Shown here one piece after another: positions 28,620-62,375 of a stretch of 64,000 bases of DNA. The stretch is from positions 26,312,465 through 26,376,464 of the forward strand of contig OY754468.1 in assembly GCA_963575645.1 (NCBI GenBank), written 5' to 3'. The stretch comes from Xanthostigma xanthostigma. Taxonomy: Eukaryota; Arthropoda; Insecta; Raphidioptera; Raphidiidae. Numbering within the stretch: the stretch's first letter is position 1; the number at the start of each line of letters is the position of its first letter. The position numbers were made by a program, and so were the translations under genes. The notes beneath the pieces were generated by a model. The model did no database searches and was not told the DNA's origin. It saw only the letters and a list, made by a program, of their open reading frames with translations.

Positions 28620-31600
28620 GTCCACATACCGAATTTGAAACGTATCCGATACATATTCCAGACTTTCCAAAGAAGCGCTTCAATAATCTCATTTTTCGTC
28701 GATTTTCGACATTTTCATAAAAAAACTCACTTTTAGTGTCCAGACGGCTTATAATTAACATGAAATGACACTCCAAATCAAAAAACAAGCCCAACTTTTG
28801 GTTCTGTGGGCATTTCAAGTGTGTTTAAATACCAAAGCAACATTTGAACGTCCTCTATCTCTAAGCTAGGTCCGCTGTCGTCTTCAATCAGTACACCGAA
28901 TTTGAAATGTATCCGATGCGTAATCCAGACTTTCCAGAAAACCACTTCGAACGGGTCTATCTTCGAAACGGTAAGTGATACGAAGCAACCGAGGGGCTCG
29001 GTGACTTCAGCGTGTCATTTTACATAAACCTACCGAATTTGAATCGGATCGGAGACATTGTCCAAAATCGTCTTAAAAAAATCACAAAATAACTATACTA
29101 TGGGAAAAATCGCGTTTTTAGTCGATTTTCAACTTTTTCTAATAACTCACTTTTCTAGTCCACACGACTTATACTAACAGGAAATGACACTCCAAATCAA
29201 AATGTGAGCCCAGATTTAGGTCCTATGGGCATTTGTAATGAATTTTAATGTAGAAGAAACATGTAAGTGCCTATATCTCCGAAACGGTTAAAGATACAGA
29301 CCTCCGGGTGCGCTCATTGAATTCAGCGTGTCGTTTTCTATCAGTACACCGAATTTGAAATGTATCCGATGCGTATTCCAGACTTTCCAGAAAACCACTT
29401 CGAACGGGTCTATCTTCGAAACGGTAAGTGATACGAAGCAACCGAGGGGCTTGGTGACTTCAGCGTGTCATTTTACATAAACCTACCGAATTTGAATCGG
29501 ATAGGAGACATTGTCCAAAATCGTCTTAAAAAAATCACAAAATAACTAAGGCTTACTATGGGAAAAATCGCGATTTTAGTCGATTTTCGACTTTTTCTAA
29601 TGACTCACTTTTCGAGTCCACACGACTTATACTAACAGGAAATGACACTCCCAATCAAAATGTAAGCTCAGCTTTAGGTCCTATGGGCATTTGTAATGAA
29701 TTTTAATGTAGAAGAAACATTTAAGTGCCTATATCTCCGAAACGGTTAAAGATACAGACCTCCGGGTGCACTCATTGAATTCAGCGTGTCGTTTTCTATC
29801 AGTATACCGAATTTTAAAAGTATCCGATGCGTATTCCAGACTTTCCAGAAAACCACTTCGAACGGGTCTATCTTCGAAACGGTAAGTGATACGAAGCAAC
29901 GGAGGGGCTCTGTGACTTCAGCGTGTCATTTTACATAAGCCTACCAAATTTGAATCGGATCGAAAACATTGTCCAAAATTGTCTTAAAAAAATCACAAAA
30001 AACTAAGGCTATAACTATGGGAAAAATTGCGTTTTTAGTCGATTTTCAAGATTTTCCAATAACTCGCTTTTCAGCTCCAGACGGCTTATACTAACACTGA
30101 ATGACACTTCGAATCAAAAAATAAGCTCAACTTTAGGTCCTGTGGGCTTTTATAGTGAATTTCAATGTAGAAGAAACATTTAAACGTCAATATCTCCGAA
30201 ACGGTAATAGATACAGACCTCCGGGTGCGCTCATTGAATTCAGCGTGTCGTTTTCTATCAGTACACCGAATTTTAAATGCATCCGATGCGTATTCCTGAG
30301 TTTCCAGAAAACAACTTCGAACGGGTTTATCTTCGAAACGGTAAGTGATACGAAGCAACGGAGGGGCTTACTGACTTCAGCGTGTCTTTTTACATAAGCC
30401 TACCGAATATGAATCGGATCGGAGACATTGTCCAAAATCGTCTTAAAAAAATCACAAAAAAACTAAGGCTATACTATGGGAAAAATCGCGTTTTTAGTCG
30501 ATTTTCAAGATTTTCCAATAACTCGCTTTTCATGTCCAGACGGCTTATAATAACACTGAATGACACTCCGAATCAAAAAATAAGATCAACTTTAGGTCCT
30601 GTGGGCTTTTATAGTGAATTTCAATGTAGAAGAAACATTTAAACGTCAGTATCTCCGAAACGGTAATAGATACAGACCTCCGGGTGCGCTCATTGAATTC
30701 AGCGTGTCGTTTTCTATCAGTACACCGAATTTTAAATGCATCCGATGCGTATTCCTGAGTTTCCAGAAAACAACTTCGAACGGGTTTATCTTCGAAACGG
30801 TAAGTGATACGAAGCAACGGAGGGGCTTACTGACTTCAGCGTGTCTTTTTACATAAGCCTACTGAATATGAATCGGATCGGAGACATTGTCCAAAATCGT
30901 CTTAAAAAAATCACAAAAAAACTAAGGCTATACTATGGGAAAAATCGCGTTTTTAGTCGATTTTCAAGATTTTCCAATAACTCGCTTTTCATGTCCAGAC
31001 GGCTTATAATAACACTGAATGACACTCCGAATCAAAAAATAAGATCAACTTTAGGTCCTGTGGGCTTTTATAGTGAATTTCAATGTAGAAGAAACATTTA
31101 AACGTCAGTATCTCCGAAACGGTAATAGATACAGACCTCCGGGTGCGCTCATTGAATTCAGCGTGTCGTTTTCTATCAGTACACCGAATTTTAAATGCAT
31201 CCGATGCGTATTCCAGAATTTCCAGAAAACAACTTCGAACGGGGTCTATCTTCGAAACGGTAAGTGATACGAAGCAACGGAGGGGCTTACTGACTTCAGC
31301 GTATCATTTTACATAAGCCTACCGAATTTGAATCGGATCGGAGACATTGTCCAAAATCGTCTTAAAAAAATCACAAAAAAACTAAGGCTATACTATGGGA
31401 AAAATCGCGTTTTTAGTCGATTTTCAAGATTTTCCAATAACTCGCTTTTCATGTCCAGACGGCTTATAATAACACTGAATGACACTCCGAATCAAAAAAT
31501 AAGATCAACTTTAGGTCCTGTGGGCTTTTATAGTGAATTTCAATGTAGAAGAAACATTTAAACGTCAGTATCTCCGAAACGGTAATAGATACAGACCTCC

Positions 31601-33120
31601 GGGTGCGCTCATTGAAATCAGCGTGTCGTTTTCTATCAGTACACCGAATTTTAAATGCATCCGATGCGTATTCCTGAGTTTCCAGAAAACAACTTCGAAC
31701 GGGTTTATCTTCGAAACGGTAAGTGATACGAAGCAACGGAGGGGCTTACTGACTTCAGCGTGTCTTTTTACATAAGCCTACCGAATATGAATCGGATCGG
31801 AGACATTGTCCAAAATTGTCTTAAAAAAATCACAAAAAAACTAAGGCTATCTATGGGAAAAATCGCGTTTTTAGTCGATTTTCAAGATTTTCCAATAACT
31901 CGCTTTTCATGTCCAGACGGCTTATAATAACACTGAATGACACTCCGAATCAAAAAATAAGATCAACTTTAGGTCCTGTGGGCTTTTATAGTGAATTTCA
32001 ATGTAGAAGAAACATTTAAACGTCAGTATCTCCGAAACGGTAATAGATACAGACCTCCGGGTGCGCTCATTGAGTTCAGCGTGTTGTTTTCTATCAGTAC
32101 ACCGAATTTTAAATGCATCCGATGCGTATTCCAGAGTTTCCAGAAAAGAACTTCGAACGGGTCTATTTCGAAACGGTAAGTGATACGAAGCAACGGAGGG
32201 GCTCTGTGACTTCAGCGTGTCATTTTACATAAGCCTACCAAATTTGAATCGGATCGAAGACATTGTCCAAAATTGTCTTAAAAAAATCACAAAAAAACTA
32301 AGGCTGTATATATGGGAAAAATCGCGATTTTAGTCGATTTTCGACTTTTTCTAATGACTCACTTTTCAAATCCACACGACTTATACTAACAGGAAATGAC
32401 ACTCCAAATCAAAATGTAAGCTCAGCTTTAGGACCTATGGGCATTTGTAATGAATTTTAATGAAGAAGAAACATTTAAGTGCCTATATCTCCGAAACGGT
32501 TAAAGATACAGACCTCCGGGTGCGCTCATTGAATTTAGAAGGTCGTTTTCTATAAGTAACCCGAATTTTAAATGTATCCGATGCGTATTCTATACTTTCC
32601 AGAAAACCACTTTGAACGAATCTATCTTCGAAACGGTAAGTGATACGAAGCACCAGAGGGGCTCGGTGACTTCAGCGTGTCATTTTACATAAACCTACCG
32701 AATTTTAATCGGATCGGAGACATTTTCCAAAATCGTCTTAAAAAAATCACAAAATAACTAAGGCTATATGACTATTGGAAAAATCGCGTTTTTAGTCGAT
32801 TTTCGACATTTCCCAATAATTCTCTTTTCTGGTCTTGACGGCTTATACTAACACGAAAAGACACTCCGAATCTAAAAATTCAGCTCAACTTTTGATTCGG
32901 TGAGCATTTGAAGTGTTTTTAAACACCGAAGCAACGTTCGAACGCCTCTATCTCCGAAACGGTTAAAGATACAGGCCTCTGGGTACGCTCATTGAATTCA
33001 GCGTCAGTTTTCTATCTGTACACCGAATTTAAAATGTATCCGATGCGTATTCCAGACTTTCCAGAAAACCACTTCTAACGGGTCTACCTTCGAAACGGAT
33101 GGGCTCAGTGACTACGGCGT
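28620..33120. repeat. Satellite array, ~459 bp unit, about ten copies
   Basis: The marker CGAAACGGTAAGTGATACGA recurs at about 28964, 29417, 29875, 30334, 30793, 31253, 31712, 32169 and 32629. A broken copy is at 33091. This gives steps of about 453-462 bases. Copies between about 30100 and 32160 are nearly identical; outer copies carry many substitutions. Each unit also holds two related halves, both containing CGAAACGGTaA-n-GATAC followed by TTCAGCGTGTC. Repeated 60-90 codon frames on both strands recur only because the DNA repeats; I see no protein family in them. It starts about 400 bases past the HEATR1 poly(A) signal. Confidence 0.93.
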
Positions 33121-33461
33121 TGGCAATAGCAGTGAGCTAATCGAATTGGAAGTTATACATCCATAACCCACTTTCTTAAAATGGATCCAGATTCCGCCTA
33201 TATATTATATAAGAGAAAATGCTCCAAATTCCTTAAATAGCTTATGTACCAAGCGGAAGAAGGATGGGACGATATGGTTTTTTTGTGCGTCAGCTCCTTA
33301 ACTATTAGGAAAGTTTCTGTATGAGGTTCGTAATCGTAAAACAACTTGTATACTGACGTAAATAAAATGTTTTTTTTTTTAATTTAGATTTAGGTAGGTA
33401 CTGTATGAATAATTTAAATATACGTGCATTTAAAATAAAATTATATATACAAAAATTTATT

Positions 33462-54678
<21,217 letters not shown>

Positions 54679-54882
54679 CTGTAATCAAACGAACAATAAC
54701 CCTGTGAGAAATTGGTCTGGAGATACTTTTTGATAACGACTCAAGTTTCCAGAGTTCTCGTCTATTTTTTAATATAAAACGAAGCACCGGCTGCTGATAT
54801 TTTTGTTTTATTTTCCTTATTTTTGAAGTTCGTTTCCATAAGAAAAGCAAAGTGGAAACGACTGTAATAAATTCACATAAGG

Positions 54883-55202
54883 TATAATACGCGCCACGGA
54901 TCTAAAAGGTTCGGAAGTTAGTCACAAAGTTAGTCGCAAAGGCACATTTTAGAGCCGTTGATACTCCCACCATCTACCTGCACAGAACGTGCGCTCGTCG
55001 GTGATTGGCCATGATCGCTCGTTGCTTTTGTCACTTGTCGCTTCCCTGCTTTAAAGTACAGTCGAGTACGCTATTGTCAAGTTGTTATTGCTATTTTAGT
55101 TTTGTTGAGTTGCGAGTTTGTAGTTTTTCAACAGCCTGTACAAGCGCAAGTCCGTATTCGCATCTAACTTCCGAGCATTTTAGATTCGTGGCGCGTACTA
55201 TA
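54883..55202. mobile_element. MITE with ~40 bp TIRs
   Basis: TATAATACGCGCCACGGATC at the left mirrors GATTCGTGGCGCGTACTATA at the right, followed inward by CGGAAGTTAG/CTAACTTCCG. A 103-codon frame across it is not a credible gene. Confidence 0.8.
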
Positions 55203-55428
55203 CGTTTTCATGTGACAATAAAAGTCATGACTTTTACTGCCATGACACTGACATATTTTTGTGAACGTTTTCACGTAATTATAGAATTTCTTGACAATAA
55301 ACACGGCGTCATGTGAAGTAATATTTGTAGCTCTCTGCATTGTTAGCGGAATTATAAAATTTGAAAGCAAATAAATAGTAAGAAACAGAAGAAAAAAGTT
55401 TGGGCACGGAAATGGATTTAATATAATA

Positions 55429-56444
55429 TAGTCCAAGAGACGGCTGCAGAAAATGTGTCGTCGTAAGGTGGACGAACGAAAAAATTAGAGATGATAGTTA
55501 AGACCATAATTAAGAAAGATCGCTAAGGTTGCCTGCGAAAATCCTGCCGAAACAATGTTTTTTTAATTTGTTTATCAGTTAATAGACCAGTGAAGTTAGC
55601 TTTTGACAAGGACAAAATTAATAACAGAAAACGAATGATGAGGAAGGAAAGAAACTGCCGTCAGAAATACAAAAACCAAAAATTCAAATGCGTAAAAGGC
55701 CGGAGGGTTGTGGGGGGCGCGTTTTAGGGGTCAAACGTGGTTTTTTGTTATTTCCGGCAAAAGTTGAGCTCCAATCGAAAAATGTTGTATGGCAATGTTG
55801 CAGGTATTAAAAGGATTTACAACTTTTATGAATATAACTTTTTCATATAACCTTAAGATTCAAAGAAATATTGAAAAAACCGTGTTTTTCGTTTTTAAAT
55901 AAAAAATTACAGCTTATTTAGGACATAGAAATGTAAGTCTCCTGAAAATTTCATGAAAAAAAAATCGTTTTTGCAGGAGAAAAAAATTAAAAACGAAAAA
56001 CACGGTTTCTTCAATATTTCTTTGAATCTTTAAGGTTATATTCACAAAAGTTGTAGATCCTTTTAATACCTACAACATTTCTATACAACATTTTTCGATT
56101 GGAGGTCAACTTTCGCCGGAAATAACGAAAAACCGTGTTTGACCCCTAAAACGCGCCCCCCACAGCCCTCCGGCCTTTTACGCATTTGAATTTTTGGGTT
56201 TTGTATTTCTGACGGCAGTTTCTTCCCTTCCTCATCATTCGTTTACTGTTATTAATTTTGTCCTTGTCAAAAGCTAACTTCATTGGTCTATTAACTGATA
56301 AACAAATTAAAAAAACATTGTTTCGGCAGGATTTTCGCAGGCAACCTTAGCGATCTTTCTTAATTATAGTCTTAACTATCATCTGTAATTTTTTCGTTCG
56401 TCCACCTTATGACGACACATTTTCTGCAGCCGTCTCTTGAACTA
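55429..56444. repeat. Very large palindrome, ~1 kb
   Basis: Arms at about 55429-55908 and 55978-56444 match almost throughout, from TCCAAGAGACGGCTGCAG and its mirror CTGCAGCCGTCTCTTGAACT to CCGTGTTTTTCGTTTTTAA and its mirror. The spacer is about 70 bp. No protein family is recognised. Confidence 0.92.
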
Positions 56445-57478
56445 ATACAGGAACACTCAGACTAGAATATAACATGTATCAAAATTGTCATGACACTATG
56501 ATTATGTATTTTTCACCATGCATGGTGCGTGACATAGCACTACAAATGCCACGAAAAATTAAAATATTTTGATAATGCGGTATTAAAGTCCTAGGCATTG
56601 CTTTAAAAATTTGATATATGATCATAATGTTAGGTCAATGTCAAATCAGTTTTTCTGACAAGGCGTTCTGCAACCCGGCATCGTACTGTTACGCATTGTT
56701 ATCCCGTAATTCTACGCCTATGGAATTTCTAGAAAACTGTTTATTAAACAGTTAATATTTTAAATAAATACTTTTCGCCACAGACTATATAGCAGTTTTG
56801 TTACAGTACTATTAACTATGCCCGGCATAATTTTGAATTATTTTCATAAATAGTTGCTGCCTTCACTTACAATATTTTCAAATGAAATATTAAAATATGG
56901 TTCCTTGGACTTTTATGGGCGCTGTTTGTACGATAAACGAAACGTGACTAAGATCTCAAGCAAAAAACGTTATAAAATCTTAATTTCACGTTTCTTTTTC
57001 GTCCGTGTTTCATGTCGTCACGCGTGATCTGTACTATATGTTCCGTGACTCATGGGCGTGTCTTCGAAGTTTTTCTTCAGAGGAAAATAAACTTTCTTAA
57101 GACGATTTTCCATTCACTAGACTTCGCGTTCAACAAGTCACAATACATAGTAAATCAAACATAAATACGCATATATTTTAACAAATAAGTGTTTCATTGA
57201 AATAATTATTATAATTGTCATTTATTGAAGGAACCATGACGTCCGAAGCTGGAATTTTTTTATATTTTCGTTGTTCAAAAAATATGAGTTCCTATACCGG
57301 CGGTAGAGCCGCTAAAACTAAAAAATCCTAAATAAGGTGAGTATATACTCGCGCAATTTAAATGTCGCTTTTTTTAAATAAAGGTGTTTCAATAAAAGTA
57401 CAAGATTTTAATTGCACGATGATGACAAATTGATTATGATATGACAGATCAATAGGTGACAGGTGGGAGTTAGTAAAA

Positions 57479-58110
57479 ATGGAGCATTACACGTCCTGAT
57501 TGTTAAACATTATTATCAAAATGGTGAAAGTTTGATTGTCATGATTCGAAAATGTGTTCAATTTTCGATCGAGACAATGTTTCTAATTCATCTAATGTGA
57601 AAAGAATAATCGAAAAATTCGAAAGAACTGATTTAGTTAGTGATGTGAAATACACGACACGGGCCCGTAGAGGTCGTTCTGACCAATATATCACGGCAGT
57701 TGGAGAAAGTGTGGTCGAGAATCCAGGGAAGTCGATTCGTCATCGTACACAAGAATTGGACATTACAACAGTCACTCTTCAGCGTATTCTCACTAAAAAA
57801 ATGCATCTCAATGCCTACAAAGTCCAATTGACTCAACAACTTCTGCCAACAGACCATATACACAGCGAAGAGAGTTCACCAATTGGATCCTTGAACAGCA
57901 AGAAGTGCATGAAAATTTTGTGCCCAAACTCATTCTCAGTGCGATTTGATACCTTTAGACTTTTGGCTATGGGGTTATTTGAAGTCACAGGTTTTGCCAA
58001 CAATCCTGCGACCACCGAAGCATTGAAGGCCAAAATTAGACGCTCTATCGAAATATCGCCACATGTATGCAATAAAGGTCCATTCTAAATATAAAAAAAA
58101 ATTGAAATCG
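57479..58110 (+). pseudogene. Mariner/Tc1-superfamily transposase, internally deleted and frameshifted
   Basis: Fragments in order: MEHYT, then VLIVKHYYQNGESL in a shifted frame, then NSSNVKRIIEKFERTDLVSD, RARRGRSDQYITAVGESV, NPGKSIRHRTQEL, TTVTLQRILTKKMHLNAYK, EFTNWILEQQEVHENF, and after a large deletion the DDE-domain tail CDLIPLDFWLWGYLKS and FANNPATTEALKAKIRRSIE. This is the order of a mariner-type transposase. The region carrying the first two catalytic aspartates is deleted, so it is dead. Confidence 0.88.
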
Positions 58111-58622
58111 AATGAGTAGTTTCGAAGATTACCTCCTACATCCAAACTTTGCCTCTTTATATAATATTAATATATAGATTTGTGCTAATTCCCAAAAACA
58201 CGAGACCACCTTCTAAGTCAGTAAACTTCCGCGTCTTCTCAGTTTTGAATTTGTAATACCAGGTAACCAGACATTGATCATTATTATATAATTTTGAATG
58301 TTTGAGAATATAAATTTTACCGACTCATCCCCCCGCATTCAGACGCCCGTGATCTAAAGCGACGTCTGGACGTCGCCACATTTCTATCAATTCTTCTTTC
58401 ACCCTATACACGACGTTAGAAAGTTTGTGAGCCTTTTATTTGTAAACAAAGTTAATCGCGCGGTTTTTTTCTGAGTTTTCCTATAAATTCTTCAATTGTA
58501 CATGTATTTCGTAGAAAATTGACTTTTCAGATAAACGTATCTATGCTGTGTCAACAAAAATTACACAATATCTAATGGATCTAAAATTAAAAATTAGTTC
58601 TACAGTATATTCTCATATTTTT

Positions 58623-59374
58623 CTAGCGGCCCGGTCTGGCTTCGCTCAAATTTGTAGGTTGCCACCGTTTTTTCGTCGACCTACGTTGCAAAATTTATAT
58701 CCACAAAAAGCGCTTAACATCGCGGACTTTTCTGTAGACCTATAAAAGAGGAACCATTTCACCATACATTGTTTTGTTGCATCTCAAAGGGATTAGGCAG
58801 CGTTTTCGATGAAAGCTCCCAGTCGCTTGACTTTTACCGACATCTTCAACAATTATCGTCATATTTCAACCAAATAACACAAAACATTAATGAATTATAC
58901 ACATAAACCTTTCTCGTGAATCACTCCGTCCCTTGGTGGAAACCGTATGAAAATCCAATCGGTAGTTTTTGAGTTTATCGTGTTCAAACCATAGAGATAT
59001 TATACTAGAGTACGCGAGTAAGCCATGAAAGTGTCTGCTATTCAGAGAGAGAAAAGTTCCTTACTTCCATGGTAACTAATGATACAAAGCAATGCTGATT
59101 TGAGTAAACATATATAATGATACGGAACGTTTGCAGCGTTCTCTCTCTGAACAGCAGACACTTTCACTTATGGCAACCATACTCGCTAGCGTACTCTAGT
59201 TACTTATATCTCTATGGTAAACATATATAATGATACGGAACGTTTGCAGCGTTCTCTCTCTGAACGGCAGACACTTTCACTTAAGGCAAGCATACCCGCT
59301 AGCGTACTCTAGTTACTTATATCTCTATGGTTCAAACAAACAGACAGACAGACGCGGTTGTACTTTATGATAGT
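58623..59374 (-). mobile_element. Helitron-like element interrupted by a hAT-like MITE
   Basis: CTAGCGGCCCGGTCTGGCTT at 58623 is, on the minus strand, a Helitron 3' end with terminal CTAG. The other end near 59374 (GACAGACGCGG... ACTTTATGATAGTCA) is a degenerate match to the usual 5' end. The right border is approximate. Confidence 0.6.
58990..59329. mobile_element. hAT-like MITE with 8 bp duplication and internal tandem copy
   Basis: CATAGAGATAT and ATATCTCTATG are the inverted ends. GTTCAAAC flanks both sides (58982-58989 and 59330-59337). The right-hand 113 bp (59104-59216) is repeated directly as 59217-59329 with few changes, so the element has two right ends. Confidence 0.9.
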
Positions 59375-60153
59375 CACAAAGTATACATTCAGATGAAAAC
59401 AAATTAACAGTAAGTATCTATCTCTCTCATTTTGTGAATAATAGAGTTTTTGAACACTACGTATAATGCATAGCGATGCGAGCCTGTTATTTTATGCATG
59501 AAATTGAAACTACCTCTGATAATATCAGAATACTGAACAAGAAGTCTATCGAAGAATACTACAGTGGAATGACGATTATGATTCTTTTCGCATTTTTATC
59601 GATAGGTACAAAATGTTATACGCATTGGTCGTTTTATGTGATAAAAACAATATATACGAGCTTCGGACACATTATCCCTTGAGGGTTGAAGGTCGTTTTA
59701 TTCAACAGGACCGTATTGGAACCCGTTTTTATATAGAAGTGACCATTAAATGTCATCTGACATCAACAATTTTTTGATTACAGATTTTTTTAAAATCTTT
59801 ATATATGCGTTACTTTCACTAGTATAATTAATTTTTATATTTTTACAAGTCGATTAAAAATTGAATACAAAATAAAGAATTAGAAAATTCGCGTCAAAAA
59901 CATAATTTAAAATCGGTAAAAAAACAATAGTAGTATACACGCAATGCTGTACTCTGAATCTATGAAAATATAATTAAAATAATCGAATTAACTTACCTGA
60001 TAAATTATATTACTTGTTTGTTTATCGGTTTACAAGGAACTTGCTATAGAACAGACAGTGAATTTTACTTGAATTCATTATTCCGGAAGTGAATCAGAAG
60101 TCACTATTTGAAATGGTGACATTTTTACGATTTCAGTTTTAGAGACTAAATTT

Positions 60154-60173
60154 ATTAGTGAAAATTCACTAAT
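60154..60173. repeat. Perfect 20 bp palindrome amid related short motifs
   Basis: ATTAGTGAAAATTCACTAAT is perfectly symmetrical. AGTGAA/TTCACT motifs recur at about 60085-60240 in both orientations. No known site is matched. Confidence 0.5.
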
Positions 60174-61221
60174 TTGTTGTGAAAATCACTGATTATCAAG
60201 TGAATGCAGCTTCAGGTACGCAATTAGTAAAACTTTCACTAATTCATGCTTAGAGAGTAAAAAATTATTCATAGTTTACGTTCATACAGTGTAAAAAATT
60301 AGCGGAGTGAATTTACGGACGATTTTCGACCACAAGGCGATCACTAGTATGTCATTGTTTGGCATTTGCACTAACATTTCATTCATTTGGTTTGTTTCTT
60401 CGTTTAATATTAAACATGCATTCGTAAAATACCTATAGCCGACTTAGTCCGAAACTTTACGATCAGGGTGTGGTTATTACTTTGTAATAGGCTTTTAGTT
60501 TCTGCGATCGCTGTGACTTCACCCGCATGACCCACAAACAAAACCTTGCAAACGATTACTATATCTACTAAATAGTGATTAAATTGAATTGTTTGTTATT
60601 AAATCTTATTAGTTATTTTGATAAAATTGAGCCTTCTCAAAGAACAGGTTTCTATCCTTGAAATACATTTAATAAAATATATATTTAGGGTTTAATTTGA
60701 AGAGAAACGCATTAATGGCATTAACATTGTCATGAAATAAATTAATATCGCCAGTTTGCATGTTGAATGTGTGTTCAAAAAAACTACTACTATACATCGA
60801 GCGAAATCATATTATTATAATAATTTGAACTAAATATGTTACATGGCCTATTTGCCTGAAGCACTTCGTATATCAGGAAAGAGACAAAATAGAATATAAG
60901 AAAATAAAATGAAACAAATATAATATACATATCTATAATATGATATCAAAAACTTATATTGAGTTATCGATTCTTTACTAAAAAGATGTTGAAGTATTCT
61001 TACGTATGGAAATTGTTAGTAAATAAGTTTACATGTATTTCATAAACTTTACCTGATGCTATGCTGTTGCAGCACATCTGGAAATTCTGACCGGTGAAAA
61101 GTTAATTTAAAATACTTCCTGGAGTTCTAACGAGCAAAAAGGTGATAATATTTATATATATATTAGCAGTCTTTTGTTTGGTTGTATAATACATTGTCAG
61201 AAAATCTGGTTCACAATGATA

Positions 61222-61475
61222 CTAAGGCCGGTTGTACACGAACAGCTTCAAGATGTCGAATCAGATCGCTTCACGCATCGACTACATATCGAACTCCAAA
61301 TCCCGTTAGTAAACTTTCCAACTGATACACGCACGACCGCCCAAGCGGTCACAATCAGACCGAGCTGTCAGCATCACGGCGAAAATGTAGTCAAGTCGCT
61401 GACAACGCCTACTCAAGCGGTAGACAGGGATCGCTCGACCGGTTAACGGTGATATGTTATTCAACGACTAAGCGC
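61222..61475. mobile_element. CTTCAAG-type PIF-like MITE part, left of a retrotransposon
   Basis: TAAGGCCGGTTGTACACGAA resembles the start of the element at 16229, and internal CTCAAGCGGTAGACAGGGAT blocks recur at 62300-62360. It is probably one side of an element split by the non-LTR insertion. Confidence 0.55.
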
Positions 61476-61499
61476 TCAAGTTGTCTAGTCAGTTCTAGC

Positions 61500-62147
61500 A
61501 GCAACGAGAGAAAGAACAGATCCACACGAGGCTATGGAAAAATTGTAAAGAAGATGGAATGCAACCACCAAAGGAAGATGGGCCGACCGATCCAGGAGTT
61601 GCATGGCTGAATAAATAGAGAATCGCGGGGAGATCAACTATCACATGACTCATAGACTGTCTGGACATGGGGGGGTTCAGTCAGTATCTGTATAGATTTG
61701 GACTGGAGGAGGGTGCAAAATGCTCAGTATGTGCTTAGAAGAAGAGGAAACTGCGGATAATAGAGTGCATCCGTTTCAAGGCGCAACGCGAAGCATGGGG
61801 ACATCACTGTCTGCAGGCAACTTTGTCCCAATCATGTTACGATCCCAGGAAGACTGGAATGCCGGAAATGACTATGCTGTAGGGACTATGGAAGATCTGA
61901 AGGAAGAGTAAACAAGAAGAAGATGAAGAAGATGCTAACAGCGCAACACATAGAGCGTGGCAACATGCTGTGAAGATAAAACGTTATTAAGCTGGAACTT
62001 CCCCTCCCGTGAAGGAATGACTGGACGTCAGTGCCGCGGGGGATACAAGGAGCATGAAGTGGGTATGAGGCTTCGGTCTGAGTCACACTCTACCCAGGGC
62101 CTTACCTGGGTGTCCGTAAGTGAATTTCCCCCTCCGTCAAAAAAAAA
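61500..62147 (+). pseudogene. Non-LTR retrotransposon 3' end (RT polyprotein C-terminus, 3' UTR and poly(A))
   Basis: Shifted-frame fragments WNATTKGRWADRS, YHMTHRLSGHG, GFSQYLYRFGLEEGAKCSVC, LEEEETADNRVHPFQG and FVPIMLRSQEDWNAGNDYAV follow the C-terminal CCHC-type region of R1/jockey-like ORF2 proteins. A ~220 base 3' UTR ends in a short A run at about 62139-62147. The 5' part is missing (5' truncation is usual) and the frame is broken at a G run. Confidence 0.82.
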
Positions 62148-62375
62148 GCTTCAAGCTGTCGAATCTGATTGCTTCAAGCCTCGATTGCATAACGAACTAC
62201 AATTAATCTCCACTGGCATACACACATCCACACCGAGCAGTCATGTGGTCGAGCACAGAACAATTTTACTGTTCTGTGTGGTCGAGGTTGATAACGCCTT
62301 CTCGAGCGGTTGACAGGGACTGCTCGAGCGGTTGACAGGGACTGCTCGAGCGGTTAACAGTGATATTTTATTATT
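62148..62375. repeat. CTTCAAG-family sequence with a 23 bp tandem repeat
   Basis: It resumes directly after the poly(A) with GCTTCAAGCTGTCGAATCTG, the family interior. Three tandem copies of CTCGAGCGGTTGACAGGGACTG-like units lie at about 62301-62360. Confidence 0.6.

Noticed and set aside
28620-33120. CRISPR-like array
   Set aside because: The repeat unit is ~459 bp without unique spacers and the genome is eukaryotic; it is a satellite.
54999-55436. Frames of 103 and 90 codons on opposite strands
   Set aside because: They run across a MITE and its flank with no protein similarity.
61957-62313. 118-codon plus-strand frame
   Set aside because: It spans the retrotransposon 3' UTR, its poly(A) and the neighbouring MITE, so it is not one gene.
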